From assembly GCF_030930995.1 (NCBI RefSeq), contig NZ_CP133217.1:4082001-4146000 (forward strand): DNA of 64,000 nt, written 5' to 3'. Both the position numbers and the translations under genes were made by a program. Origin of the DNA: Thiothrix subterranea. GTDB taxonomy: Bacteria; Pseudomonadota; Gammaproteobacteria; Thiotrichales; Thiotrichaceae. This document shows, one piece after another, positions 57,333 through 64,000 of this stretch. The first letter of the stretch is position 1, and every line of letters starts with the position of its first letter. The notes below the pieces were generated by a model. The model was not told the DNA's origin. It saw only the letters and a list, made by a program, of their open reading frames with translations, and did no database searches.

Positions 57333-57827
57333 TCAGCGGTAGCCCAATCCTGTGACTTGCTTGTGCAGCTTGGCATTTTCATCGCTTAAATGGCGTACCA
57401 GAAAATCGAGGCTGCGCACCACGAACTCCAGCAAATTGGTGGCAATGTACGGTTCTTCGATGCGGATACGGTTGTACATCTGGCGGTTAATTTCCAGCAA
57501 ACGCACCCCACTGCGCCGTGCTTTCAGACGCACGGTACGTGGCTGGCGGTCAAAGAAAGACATTTCTCCCACCAAACTGCCTGGCTCTAATTGCCCGACC
57601 TCAAATTCGCGCTCACCATCCACTTGTAATAATTTGACCGCTCCACCGATGACCAAATAAAAGCGGTCACTGATTTCACCAATATTCGCCACAATTTCTT
57701 GCGCACCCAGTTCACGAATACGGGTATAACGCAAAAACCGCACGACTTCATCGTCTGTCAGTGCGGCACAAAACTCCGGGCAGGTATCTTTAATTTGCTG
57801 TAATAATTGAGAATTCACATGGTTCAT
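57333..57827 (-). CDS. Cyclic nucleotide-binding domain protein without DNA-binding domain
   Basis: Translation starts at ATG 57827 (MNHVNSQLL). The product is 164 residues with a cNMP-binding barrel (about 30-125): FYLVIGGAVKLLQVDGE, LEPGSLVGEMSFFDRQPRTV, which is the phosphate-binding cassette with Glu and Arg. The C-terminal helices carry no recognisable helix-turn-helix, so it is more likely a sensor subunit than a transcription factor. It lies upstream of sctK on the same strand (gap 95 bp); a regulatory link to the T3SS is possible but unproven. Confidence 0.82.
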   Translation of the reverse strand: MNHVNSQLLQQIKDTCPEFCAALTDDEVVRFLRYTRIRELGAQEIVANIGEISDRFYLVIGGAVKLLQVDGEREFEVGQLEPGSLVGEMSFFDRQPRTVRLKARRSGVRLLEINRQMYNRIRIEEPYIATNLLEFVVRSLDFLVRHLSDENAKLHKQVTGLGYR

Positions 57828-57940
57828 GGTGCATGTTCCGGCAATAAATGTAATTGCCTGCATTATACGCGCAGAAATAAGCGTTGTCGGCAAGCACAGC
57901 GTATAATCCCCTTATTTTAACCCAAACAGGAACACCTCTT

Positions 57941-58177
57941 ATGAGCATCACTAACGAAGCCGTCGCCGCCATGATCCAAGCACGCCTGCCTGAAGCCCAA
58001 GTCACGATCAATGGTGATGGCTATAAATATGAAGCCGATGTGATCAGCGATGCCTTTGCTGGCTTGAGCACGCTTAAACGCCATCAACTGGTATACGCCG
58101 CCGTCAATGACGCCATTACCGCTGGTCAACTTCATGCCCTGACGATTCGTGCCAAAACCCCAGCGGAAGTCGCGTAA
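57941..58177 (+). CDS. ibaG: BolA-family protein IbaG
   Basis: This 78-residue protein starts at ATG 57941. It has the BolA fold with QARLPEAQVTINGDGYKYEA then DAFAGLSTLKRHQLVYAAV and NDAITAGQLHALTIRAKT, closest to IbaG/YrbA. BolA-type proteins bind glutaredoxins and [2Fe-2S] clusters. A TATAAT-like box lies at 57902-57907. Its stop overlaps the LOG gene start (TAATGG). Confidence 0.9.
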   Translation: MSITNEAVAAMIQARLPEAQVTINGDGYKYEADVISDAFAGLSTLKRHQLVYAAVNDAITAGQLHALTIRAKTPAEVA

Positions 58178-58902
58178 TGGATGAAAAAACCCGCATCCAA
58201 CACCCCGTACTGCAACCTATCAGCGACAAGGAATTAGCCCGCGAAAGCTGGAAAATTTTTCAAATCATGGGCGAATTTGTGGACGGGTTTGAGCGTCTGG
58301 CTCACTTGCGCCCTTCTGTCAGCATCTTTGGTTCTGCACGCACCCCGCCGGATGACCCGCTGTATCACTTGACGGAAACCATTGCCCACAAACTCTCGGA
58401 CGCAGGGTTTGCCGTCGTCAGTGGCGGCGGTCCCGGTTTAATGGAAGCAGCAAACAAAGGTGCAAAACGTGGCAAATCCCCCAGCATTGGTTTAAATATC
58501 CAGCTCCCACACGAGCAGCATTCCAACCAATATCAGGATATTTCGCTGTATTTCCGGCATTTTTTCTCACGTAAAGTCATGTTCGTGAAACACGCCTCGG
58601 CTTACGTGGTCATGCCCGGTGGCTTTGGCACATTGGATGAACTGGCGGAAATCCTTACCCTAGTGCAAACCGCCAAAACCCGTAAAATTCCGATTGTGCT
58701 GGTACTCACCCCGTTCTGGGAGGGCTTGGTCGGATGGTTCAAGCACACCCTGATAAAACAGGGTACAATCTCGGCAAGCGATCTGGATCTGTTTGTCCTC
58801 TTGGATGATGCCGATGCAATCGTCGATCATATTTTTAGTTACTACGAACGCGCGGTATCGGGACCATCCGCAGAAGAACGCGCTAAATTCATGGAGTTAT
58901 AA
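58177..58902 (+). CDS. LOG-family (TIGR00730) Rossmann-fold protein
   Basis: This 241-residue protein has RPSVSIFGSARTPPDDPLYH, the GGGPGLMEAANKGA motif and the phosphoribohydrolase signature MPGGFGTLDELAEILTLVQT. The family includes cytokinin nucleoside 5'-monophosphate phosphoribohydrolases and nucleotide-ligand regulators; activity on nucleoside monophosphates is plausible. It is coupled to ibaG and followed after 5 bp by a DUF2782 gene. Confidence 0.9.
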   Translation: MDEKTRIQHPVLQPISDKELARESWKIFQIMGEFVDGFERLAHLRPSVSIFGSARTPPDDPLYHLTETIAHKLSDAGFAVVSGGGPGLMEAANKGAKRGKSPSIGLNIQLPHEQHSNQYQDISLYFRHFFSRKVMFVKHASAYVVMPGGFGTLDELAEILTLVQTAKTRKIPIVLVLTPFWEGLVGWFKHTLIKQGTISASDLDLFVLLDDADAIVDHIFSYYERAVSGPSAEERAKFMEL

Positions 58903-58907
58903 CAACA

Positions 58908-59213
58908 ATGACAACAAAATGGCTAACACTGGCATTCATCGCTCTCTTCAGCGCCACAATTCATGCCGACGAAACCACCACTGACGCTGACGTTGCCAGC
59001 AAAATCAAGGTGGAAACGATCCGTGTCACCGACAATTTTGGCACGATTGAAGAAGAGCGCGTCGCTGCCATGCGCAGCGAAATTCGCTACGTGCCTGCTG
59101 ATGGCGAAGGCGGTTACAATTTGGTCGATTCGGTCAGTTCCCAAGGCAAAAGTCAAAATGCTCACCAAAACCGTGACATGATGATTCCAAGCTGGAACGT
59201 CCTCTCTTGGTAA
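58908..59213 (+). CDS. DUF2782 periplasmic protein
   Basis: This 101-residue protein has a signal peptide (KWLTLAFIALFSATIHA) followed by the DUF2782 pattern EERVAAMRSEIRYVPADGEG and YNLVDSV. Such small proteins are found next to genes for the polymerase operon in gammaproteobacteria. The function is unknown. It is probably co-transcribed with the LOG gene. Confidence 0.8.
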   Translation: MTTKWLTLAFIALFSATIHADETTTDADVASKIKVETIRVTDNFGTIEEERVAAMRSEIRYVPADGEGGYNLVDSVSSQGKSQNAHQNRDMMIPSWNVLSW

Positions 59214-59217
59214 ATGC

Positions 59218-60369
59218 ATGTCAGTTTATACCCCCGTCAGCGCCACCGAACTCGAAACCTTTCTGCATGAATACCCCGTCGGAGCGCTGACGGATTATGC
59301 CGGTATCAGTGCAGGTGTCGAAAACAGCAATTTTTTCGTCACCACCACGCAAGGGGCATTTGTTCTCACCCTGTTTGAGCACCATACCCCGGCAGAATTG
59401 GGCTATTTTCTCGACCTCATGCAACATTGGGCGGATGCCGGTGTTCCCGTGGCTCGCCCCATTCCCAACCGTGCGGGGCAATTATTGGGTACGCTCAAGC
59501 ACAAACCCGCTGCTTTAGTGCTGCGTTTAGCGGGGCAACACATCGAGCACCCCACCCCCGAACAATGCGCCGCACTCGGCACGGCACTCGCGCACCTGCA
59601 TCTTGCGGGGCAAACCTTCCCGCAGCAACGCGCCCCCGATCGTGGGCATGATTGGCGAATGCACACCGCGTCACGCTTGCTGCCACACTTAAACCCAGCC
59701 GATGCCGCCTTGCTGCAAACCGAAATGGCATTCCAGCAAAGCATTCCGTTTGCACAACTGCCCAGCGGTACGATTCACGCGGATTTGTTTCGGGATAATG
59801 TGCTGTTTCACGACGATCATCTGAGCGGCGTTTTGGATGTGTATTTTGCCTGCTACGATAACTGGTTGTATGACTTAGCAATCGTGGTCAATGACTGGTG
59901 CTGCCACGCGGATGATTCACTGGATAATTTGCGGGTACAAGCTTGCCTGAATGCTTATCAAACGGTGCGCCCTTGGCAAGCAATCGAGCACCGTTATTGG
60001 TATGCGACGTTACGGGCGGCGGCCTTACGTTTCTGGCTCTCACGTCTGGACGCGCAATTGAACCCACGCGCAGGCGACAATGTTTTGCAAAAAGACCCGG
60101 TAGAATTCCGTCGCAAATTGTTACAGCGCATCAACGCAAGCAACGTAACGGTCGATGCACGGCGGCTCTTGTGCCCGCTGCCCGTGATTCGGGTGCAAAC
60201 CGCCGTCGACAATTTGCCTGCTGGCGTTCACTTGACTGCGATTTGCACCGACCCCGGCGCATTGCACGACATTCCCGCATGGGCGCGGATTCACGGGCAT
60301 ACGGTATTGGAAACGCACAGCGAAGGACGCGAACACGTCATCGTTTTACAAACAGGTTGGACACAATGA
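59218..60369 (+). CDS. thrB: Homoserine kinase-like kinase fused to a TusA-like domain
   Basis: This 383-residue protein. Residues 1-305 are the aminoglycoside phosphotransferase-type homoserine kinase (ThrB type II): GVENSNFFVTTTQGAFVLTL, GTIHADLFRDNVLFHDDHL (catalytic Asp) and VLDVYFACYDNWLYDLAIVV. Residues about 307-383 match TusA: VDARRLLCPLPVIRV with Cys319 in the family's CPxP motif, where TusA carries a persulfide. A standalone ThrB usually ends near residue 315. The fusion could couple threonine synthesis to sulfur transfer, which fits a sulfur-oxidising host, but that is inference. A 4-bp overlap links it to the CDF transporter. Confidence 0.85.
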   Translation: MSVYTPVSATELETFLHEYPVGALTDYAGISAGVENSNFFVTTTQGAFVLTLFEHHTPAELGYFLDLMQHWADAGVPVARPIPNRAGQLLGTLKHKPAALVLRLAGQHIEHPTPEQCAALGTALAHLHLAGQTFPQQRAPDRGHDWRMHTASRLLPHLNPADAALLQTEMAFQQSIPFAQLPSGTIHADLFRDNVLFHDDHLSGVLDVYFACYDNWLYDLAIVVNDWCCHADDSLDNLRVQACLNAYQTVRPWQAIEHRYWYATLRAAALRFWLSRLDAQLNPRAGDNVLQKDPVEFRRKLLQRINASNVTVDARRLLCPLPVIRVQTAVDNLPAGVHLTAICTDPGALHDIPAWARIHGHTVLETHSEGREHVIVLQTGWTQ

Positions 60370-61529
60370 GCGGACATCAGCACACCGTCACCGATACCCG
60401 CACCGACGATAATAGCCGCAAAGCTGTCACCCAGCGCGTCGCCTTCGTCGGCATGAGTGTGAATATTTTTCTGGTGATTGTGCAAATCATCGGCGGCATT
60501 CTTACCCATTCGCAGGCGCTGATTGCGGATGCCATGCACACACTGTCGGATTTGGTCGGCGATGTCGTAGTGTTATTTGCCGCGCATCACGCGGGGAAAG
60601 CCGCCGATGCTAACCACCCTTACGGGCATGGGCGTATTGAAACACTTGCCACCGTTATTCTCGGTTTACTATTGGGCGGGGTCGCGGCGGCGATTTTCCT
60701 GCAAGCATGGGACAGACTTTCCGGCGACGAACCGCTCATCACCCCCGAACCCTGGGCAATGGCGATCGCAGCATTAGCGATTATTGGCAAGGAAGGGCTT
60801 TACCACTACACCGTTCACGTTGCCAAACGCATCAGTTCGCCCATGCTCAAAGCCAGTGCCTGGCATCACCGTTCGGATGCGATTTCCTCGGTGCTGGTGT
60901 TATTGGCGATTGGCGGGGCGCAATTGGGTTTCCCTTGGCTGGACTCGGTAGCGGCTATCTTGGTCGCCGCCATGATTTTTTACATGGCCATTCAGCTCAT
61001 TTTGGAAAGCACCAGTGAATTGGTGGATACCGGGTTAGACGCGCTGGAAGTCCAAGAGATGCGTGATTTTATTTGTGCCATCGACGGCGTGGAAAGCGTG
61101 CATTTATTGCGCACGCGCCGCATGGGGGGACGGGTGTTAGCCGATGCGCATTTGCAAGTCGATGGGCGCATCAGCGTTTCCGAAGGCCACCACATCAGTG
61201 ATACCGTGATGTACCGTTTGCGGCGGCAGTTCCCGGCGATTAGCGATGTAATTATCCACATTGACCCCGAAGACGATGAAACGGTACACCCCAGCAAAAA
61301 CCTGCCTTCGCGGGTTGAATTATTAGCTGCACTGCACGCACAGCCAGAAACGGCGGCATTATGGAACAGCATCGACGACCTCACTTTGCATTACCAAGGC
61401 GGCAAACTTCAACTCGACGTTATTTTGCTAACAATGCCGCCCGCAACAGCACTTTCAGGATTCAAAAACGCTTGTAGCAGCATTCCCGCCATTGAGTGCG
61501 TCAACTTTTTCACCAAAATAGTGCATTAA
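60366..61529 (+). CDS. Cation diffusion facilitator (CDF) metal transporter
   Basis: Translation starts at ATG 60366 (ATGA overlap with the kinase); an in-frame extension back to 59943 lies antisense-like inside thrB and is rejected. The product is about 387 residues with six membrane helices, the metal-site motif ALIADAMHTLSDLVGDVVVL (His and Asp pair), HHRSDAISSVLVLLA, and a C-terminal ferredoxin-like domain (DTGLDALEVQEMRDFICAID, DVIIHIDPEDDE). CDF proteins export Zn, Fe, Mn or Co by proton exchange; the ion is not decided. Confidence 0.93.
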   Translation: MSGHQHTVTDTRTDDNSRKAVTQRVAFVGMSVNIFLVIVQIIGGILTHSQALIADAMHTLSDLVGDVVVLFAAHHAGKAADANHPYGHGRIETLATVILGLLLGGVAAAIFLQAWDRLSGDEPLITPEPWAMAIAALAIIGKEGLYHYTVHVAKRISSPMLKASAWHHRSDAISSVLVLLAIGGAQLGFPWLDSVAAILVAAMIFYMAIQLILESTSELVDTGLDALEVQEMRDFICAIDGVESVHLLRTRRMGGRVLADAHLQVDGRISVSEGHHISDTVMYRLRRQFPAISDVIIHIDPEDDETVHPSKNLPSRVELLAALHAQPETAALWNSIDDLTLHYQGGKLQLDVILLTMPPATALSGFKNACSSIPAIECVNFFTKIVH

Positions 61530-61560
61530 GCGCAAATTAAGCACTTATTTGGTGATTACG

Positions 61561-61658
61561 AAGAAACCCCTCCGAACCTCCCCTTATCAGGGGAGAGACC
61601 AGAAAGACTGCACTTCTTCGCTCCTCCCCTTATAAGGAGAGGCTGGGAGGGGTTTCTT
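61561..61658. repeat. Inverted intergenic repeat before the glutamine synthetase gene
   Basis: Outer arms AAGAAACCCCTCC (61561-61573) and GGAGGGGTTTCTT (61646-61658) are reverse complements; inner CCTCCCCTTAT-type blocks also pair. This kind of palindrome is a common dispersed element. It ends only 5 bp before the sigma-54 promoter. Confidence 0.7.
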
Positions 61659-61663
61659 AAAAA

Positions 61664-61679
61664 TGGCATAAAACTTGCA
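61664..61679 (+). promoter_or_regulatory. Sigma-54 (RpoN) promoter of the type III glutamine synthetase
   Basis: TGGCATAAAACTTGCA matches TGGCAC-RN4-TTGCW with one mismatch, with the GG and GC at the required 10-base spacing. It lies 46 bp upstream of the start codon. Sigma-54 control fits nitrogen-responsive expression. Confidence 0.75.
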
Positions 61680-61725
61680 TTAAACCTCATCATTTCTGAT
61701 TTATTGTATTGAACGAGGTTAATAG

Positions 61726-63900
61726 ATGAGCAGCAATTTCGCGCGTACCCAAGCAATCCAAACCATCAGCCAGCGTTCCCCGATGGATCTCGGCAAAACC
61801 GATCCATTGAGCAAGATCTGGGCTTGTGACGTTTTCAATCTGGCACGCATGGAAGAATGCCTCTCCAAGAATGCGTTCAAAGCGATGAAGAAAACCTTCC
61901 AAACGGGCGCAACGTTAGACCCTGCCACAGCAGACGTGGTGGCGGCAGCGATGAAAGAATGGGCAATGTCCAAAGGTGCAAAATTCTTCTCGCACATCTT
62001 CTACCCCATGACCAATGCCACCGCTGAAAAGCATGATGGCTTCATTATCACCAGTCCAGAAGGCAATGCCATCACCGATTTCAGCGGCAGCCTGCTGATC
62101 AAAGGTGAACCGGACGGCTCATCGTTCCCGAACGGCAGCATCCGTGCGACTAACTCAGCGCGTGGTTACACGGCATGGGATCCGACCAGCCCTGCCTACA
62201 TTATGCACACCGCCAATGGCGCAACGCTGATGATTCCGTGCGTCTTCCTGTCGTGGACGGGCGAAGCACTCGACAAGAAAATCCCCTTACTGCGCTCCAA
62301 TGCAGCGATGAACAATGCCGCACAGCGCGTATTGAAATTGATGGGTGAAACCGAGGTTGCCACCCTGAACTCAAGCTGTGGCGCAGAACAAGAATACTTC
62401 CTGATCGACGAAGCTTTCGCCACTGCTCGCCCTGACATTTTACTGTCAGGCCGCACCTTATTTGGTGCAGCACCGGCGAAAGGTCAGCAATTCGACGACC
62501 ATTATTTCGGCGCAATCCCAGAGCGCGTGCAAGTCTACATGCAAGACATCGAAGACAAGCTCTACCGCCTCGGCATTCCAGCCAAAACGCATCACAACGA
62601 AGTTGCACCGGGTCAGTTTGAAATTGCCCCTTACTTTGAAGCGGCAAACGTGGCAGCCGATCACCAGCAATTGCTGATGACCATTATGAAAACCACCGCG
62701 AAAGCCCATGGCTTCCTGTGCATGTTGCATGAAAAGCCATTCGCTGGCGTGAACGGTTCAGGCAAACACGTCAACTGGTCCGTCGGTAACAGCACCCAAG
62801 GTAACTTGCTTGACCCCGGCAGCACACCGGAAGAAAACCTGCACTTCTTGGCATTCTGTGGTGCAGTCATCCGTGGCGTGCATCAATTTGGCCCATTGCT
62901 GCGGGCGGTTATTGCTTCTGCCTCTAACGACCACCGTTTGGGTGCAAACGAAGCGCCTCCGGCCATTCTGTCCGTCTACTTGGGCGACCAACTCGAACAA
63001 GTCTTCAACGACATCAAAGCCGGTAAAATCCTCAAAACGGAAAAAGGCGGGCAAATGGATTTGGGTCTGTCCCAAATTCTGAAATTTGAACGTGACCCCG
63101 GCGACCGTAACCGCACATCACCGTTCGCATTCACCGGCAACCGTTTTGAATTCCGCGCGGTTGGCTCGTCACAATCCGTGTCTGGCCCATTGGTTGCGAT
63201 GAACACCATGCTGGCAGATTCCCTGAACTGGATGGCAGACAAACTGGAAGCCGAACTCAACGGCGGCAAAGACGTTGCCACAGCTACGCTGTCAGTACTG
63301 AAAGTTGTAATGGAACAACACGGTAACGTCGTTTTCGGCGGTAACGGCTACTCCCCCGATTGGCACAAAGCCGCCGTTGCAGAACGTGGTCTGAAAAACC
63401 TGCCGACTTCTGCGGATGCCCTGCCAGAATTGTTAAGCCAGGAAGTCTCCGGTTTGTTTGAACGCACCGGCGTTTTGACCCCGACCGAACTGCACAGCCG
63501 CTTTGAAGTGTACGCTGAACAATACGTCAACAGTATCGACGTCGAAGCCAAGCTGATGGTCAATATGGCAACCACCATGATCTATCCGGCAGCCGTCAGT
63601 TACCTGTCTGAACTCGCGGCTACCGCTGGCAACCTGCAAGAGTTGGGCATCACGCTGGATAACAGCGTTGCCACCAACGTTGCCACTGAAGCCAACGCAC
63701 TGATGGTTGCTGTCGGTAAACTGAGCGCAGCGCGTGCTAAACACGACTTTGACAGCATTCAAGAGCACATGACGTTTTTGGCTGACACCGTGCGTGGTTT
63801 AATGACGGAAGTCCGCGCTCATGCTGACACACTGGAAACCCTGATTTCTGATGAGATGTGGCCGTTACCAAAGTACAGCGAAATGCTGTTCATTAAGTAA
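61726..63900 (+). CDS. glnN: Type III glutamine synthetase
   Basis: The 724-residue length is that of GSIII (about 720-730), much longer than GSI or GSII. It has GAEQEYFLID, KTHHNEVAPGQFEIAP, GVNGSGKHVNWSVGNST and RTSPFAFTGNRFEFRAVGSS, which are the ammonia/glutamate and ATP-binding blocks of the family. It makes glutamine from glutamate, ammonia and ATP, in the cytosol. GSIII is uncommon in gammaproteobacteria and often has been acquired. It has its own sigma-54-like promoter and terminator, so it is a stand-alone nitrogen-regulated unit. Confidence 0.96.
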   Translation: MSSNFARTQAIQTISQRSPMDLGKTDPLSKIWACDVFNLARMEECLSKNAFKAMKKTFQTGATLDPATADVVAAAMKEWAMSKGAKFFSHIFYPMTNATAEKHDGFIITSPEGNAITDFSGSLLIKGEPDGSSFPNGSIRATNSARGYTAWDPTSPAYIMHTANGATLMIPCVFLSWTGEALDKKIPLLRSNAAMNNAAQRVLKLMGETEVATLNSSCGAEQEYFLIDEAFATARPDILLSGRTLFGAAPAKGQQFDDHYFGAIPERVQVYMQDIEDKLYRLGIPAKTHHNEVAPGQFEIAPYFEAANVAADHQQLLMTIMKTTAKAHGFLCMLHEKPFAGVNGSGKHVNWSVGNSTQGNLLDPGSTPEENLHFLAFCGAVIRGVHQFGPLLRAVIASASNDHRLGANEAPPAILSVYLGDQLEQVFNDIKAGKILKTEKGGQMDLGLSQILKFERDPGDRNRTSPFAFTGNRFEFRAVGSSQSVSGPLVAMNTMLADSLNWMADKLEAELNGGKDVATATLSVLKVVMEQHGNVVFGGNGYSPDWHKAAVAERGLKNLPTSADALPELLSQEVSGLFERTGVLTPTELHSRFEVYAEQYVNSIDVEAKLMVNMATTMIYPAAVSYLSELAATAGNLQELGITLDNSVATNVATEANALMVAVGKLSAARAKHDFDSIQEHMTFLADTVRGLMTEVRAHADTLETLISDEMWPLPKYSEMLFIK

Positions 63901-63919
63901 AGCGTAATACCTGCTGGAG

Positions 63920-63946
63920 AGGCGTGATTTATCACGCCTTTCTTTT
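63920..63946 (+). terminator. Rho-independent terminator of the glutamine synthetase gene
   Basis: AGGCGTGA pairs with TCACGCCT around a TTTA loop (63920-63939), followed by TTCTTTT. It lies 20 bp past the stop codon. Confidence 0.9.
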
Positions 63947-64000
63947 GCCCGTTATTTACAGCCCCCCTTAGTCTGAGTAACATCCCTGTTTATCAGAAAA

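Noticed and set aside
57862-57907. Divergent TATAAT boxes between the cNMP gene and ibaG
   Set aside because: Good -10 sequences are present on both strands, but neither has a recognisable -35 at 16-18 bp. I do not list them as promoters.
59943-60365. N-terminal extension of the CDF transporter frame
   Set aside because: It lies wholly inside the thrB frame, is Arg-rich and has no family similarity. ATG 60366 with the ATGA overlap gives the normal CDF start.

Overview
The window looks like a gammaproteobacterial chromosome of the Thiotrichales/Thiothrix type. This is inference: E. coli-like versions of PurL, ClpB, Mrr, HldE, MurI and HemH sit in a sulfur-bacterium-like gene neighbourhood, with many toxin-antitoxin modules and about 50% G+C. 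No rRNA, tRNA or CRISPR array was seen.

Region 1 (1-8.8 kb) is accessory. It holds a VWA protein cut by the window edge, a DMT permease, an unusual soluble fusion of a Clp-type AAA+ ATPase to an FtsH-type (M41) metallopeptidase, a broken RhuM gene, and a cluster with a DUF4384 lipoprotein, a TIR-TM-DUF4384 protein and a secreted caspase-DUF1566 protein. A PIN/Phd toxin-antitoxin pair with a perfect 18-bp palindromic operator follows.

Region 2 (8.9-28.0 kb) is a rearranged segment whose history can be read directly. Two 2.32-kb IS composites (11000-13319 and 25687-28004) lie in inverted orientation. Each is one complete IS plus one truncated IS, head to head, with identical outer ends. Their 9-bp target duplications are swapped: GGTCGAGGA occurs at the left flank of both composites and ACCTACATC at the right flank of both, each as an inverted pair. 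Recombination between the composites has therefore inverted 13320-25686. Undoing it joins two halves of a polymorphic-toxin gene exactly in frame (about 844 codons, DUF637-type pretoxin region and a papain/LRAT-like C-terminal toxin) next to a small probable immunity gene. A 1128-bp copy of the purL 5' end flanks that cassette. The inverted segment also carries two VapBC-type pairs, a GNAT protein, a SWIM-finger protein, a Uma2 nuclease, an OLD-like ATPase with a TOPRIM-like partner, and full-length purL.

Region 3 (28.1-42.0 kb) is mostly housekeeping: clpB, an Mrr-type restriction enzyme, a small stress membrane protein, a phytase-like protein, a DegS-like protease, an FAD oxidoreductase, hldE, slyD, murI, an IMPase-family phosphatase, hemH, a CinA-like protein and an LpxL-like acyltransferase.

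Region 4 (42.0-57.2 kb) is a nearly complete but atypical type III secretion system (T3SS). sctC-D-E-F-G-I-J run leftward in Yersinia-like order, sctQ-R-S-T-U-(NfeD-like)-V-N-O run rightward, and sctL and sctK run leftward at the far end. The secretin protein has only its N-terminal periplasmic domains and ends in a DUF4124-like tail. SctU has LDMG in place of the NPTH self-cleavage motif, and SctJ has no C-terminal membrane segment. No ruler, gatekeeper or translocator genes are present here. A transglutaminase-like protein with a disordered N-terminus lies between the two arms and is a candidate secreted substrate. This system is the best candidate for something undescribed.

Region 5 (57.3-64.0 kb) holds a cNMP-binding protein, ibaG, a LOG-family gene, a DUF2782 gene, a homoserine kinase-like kinase fused to a TusA-like domain, a CDF metal transporter, and a type III glutamine synthetase with a near-consensus sigma-54 promoter and a clear terminator.
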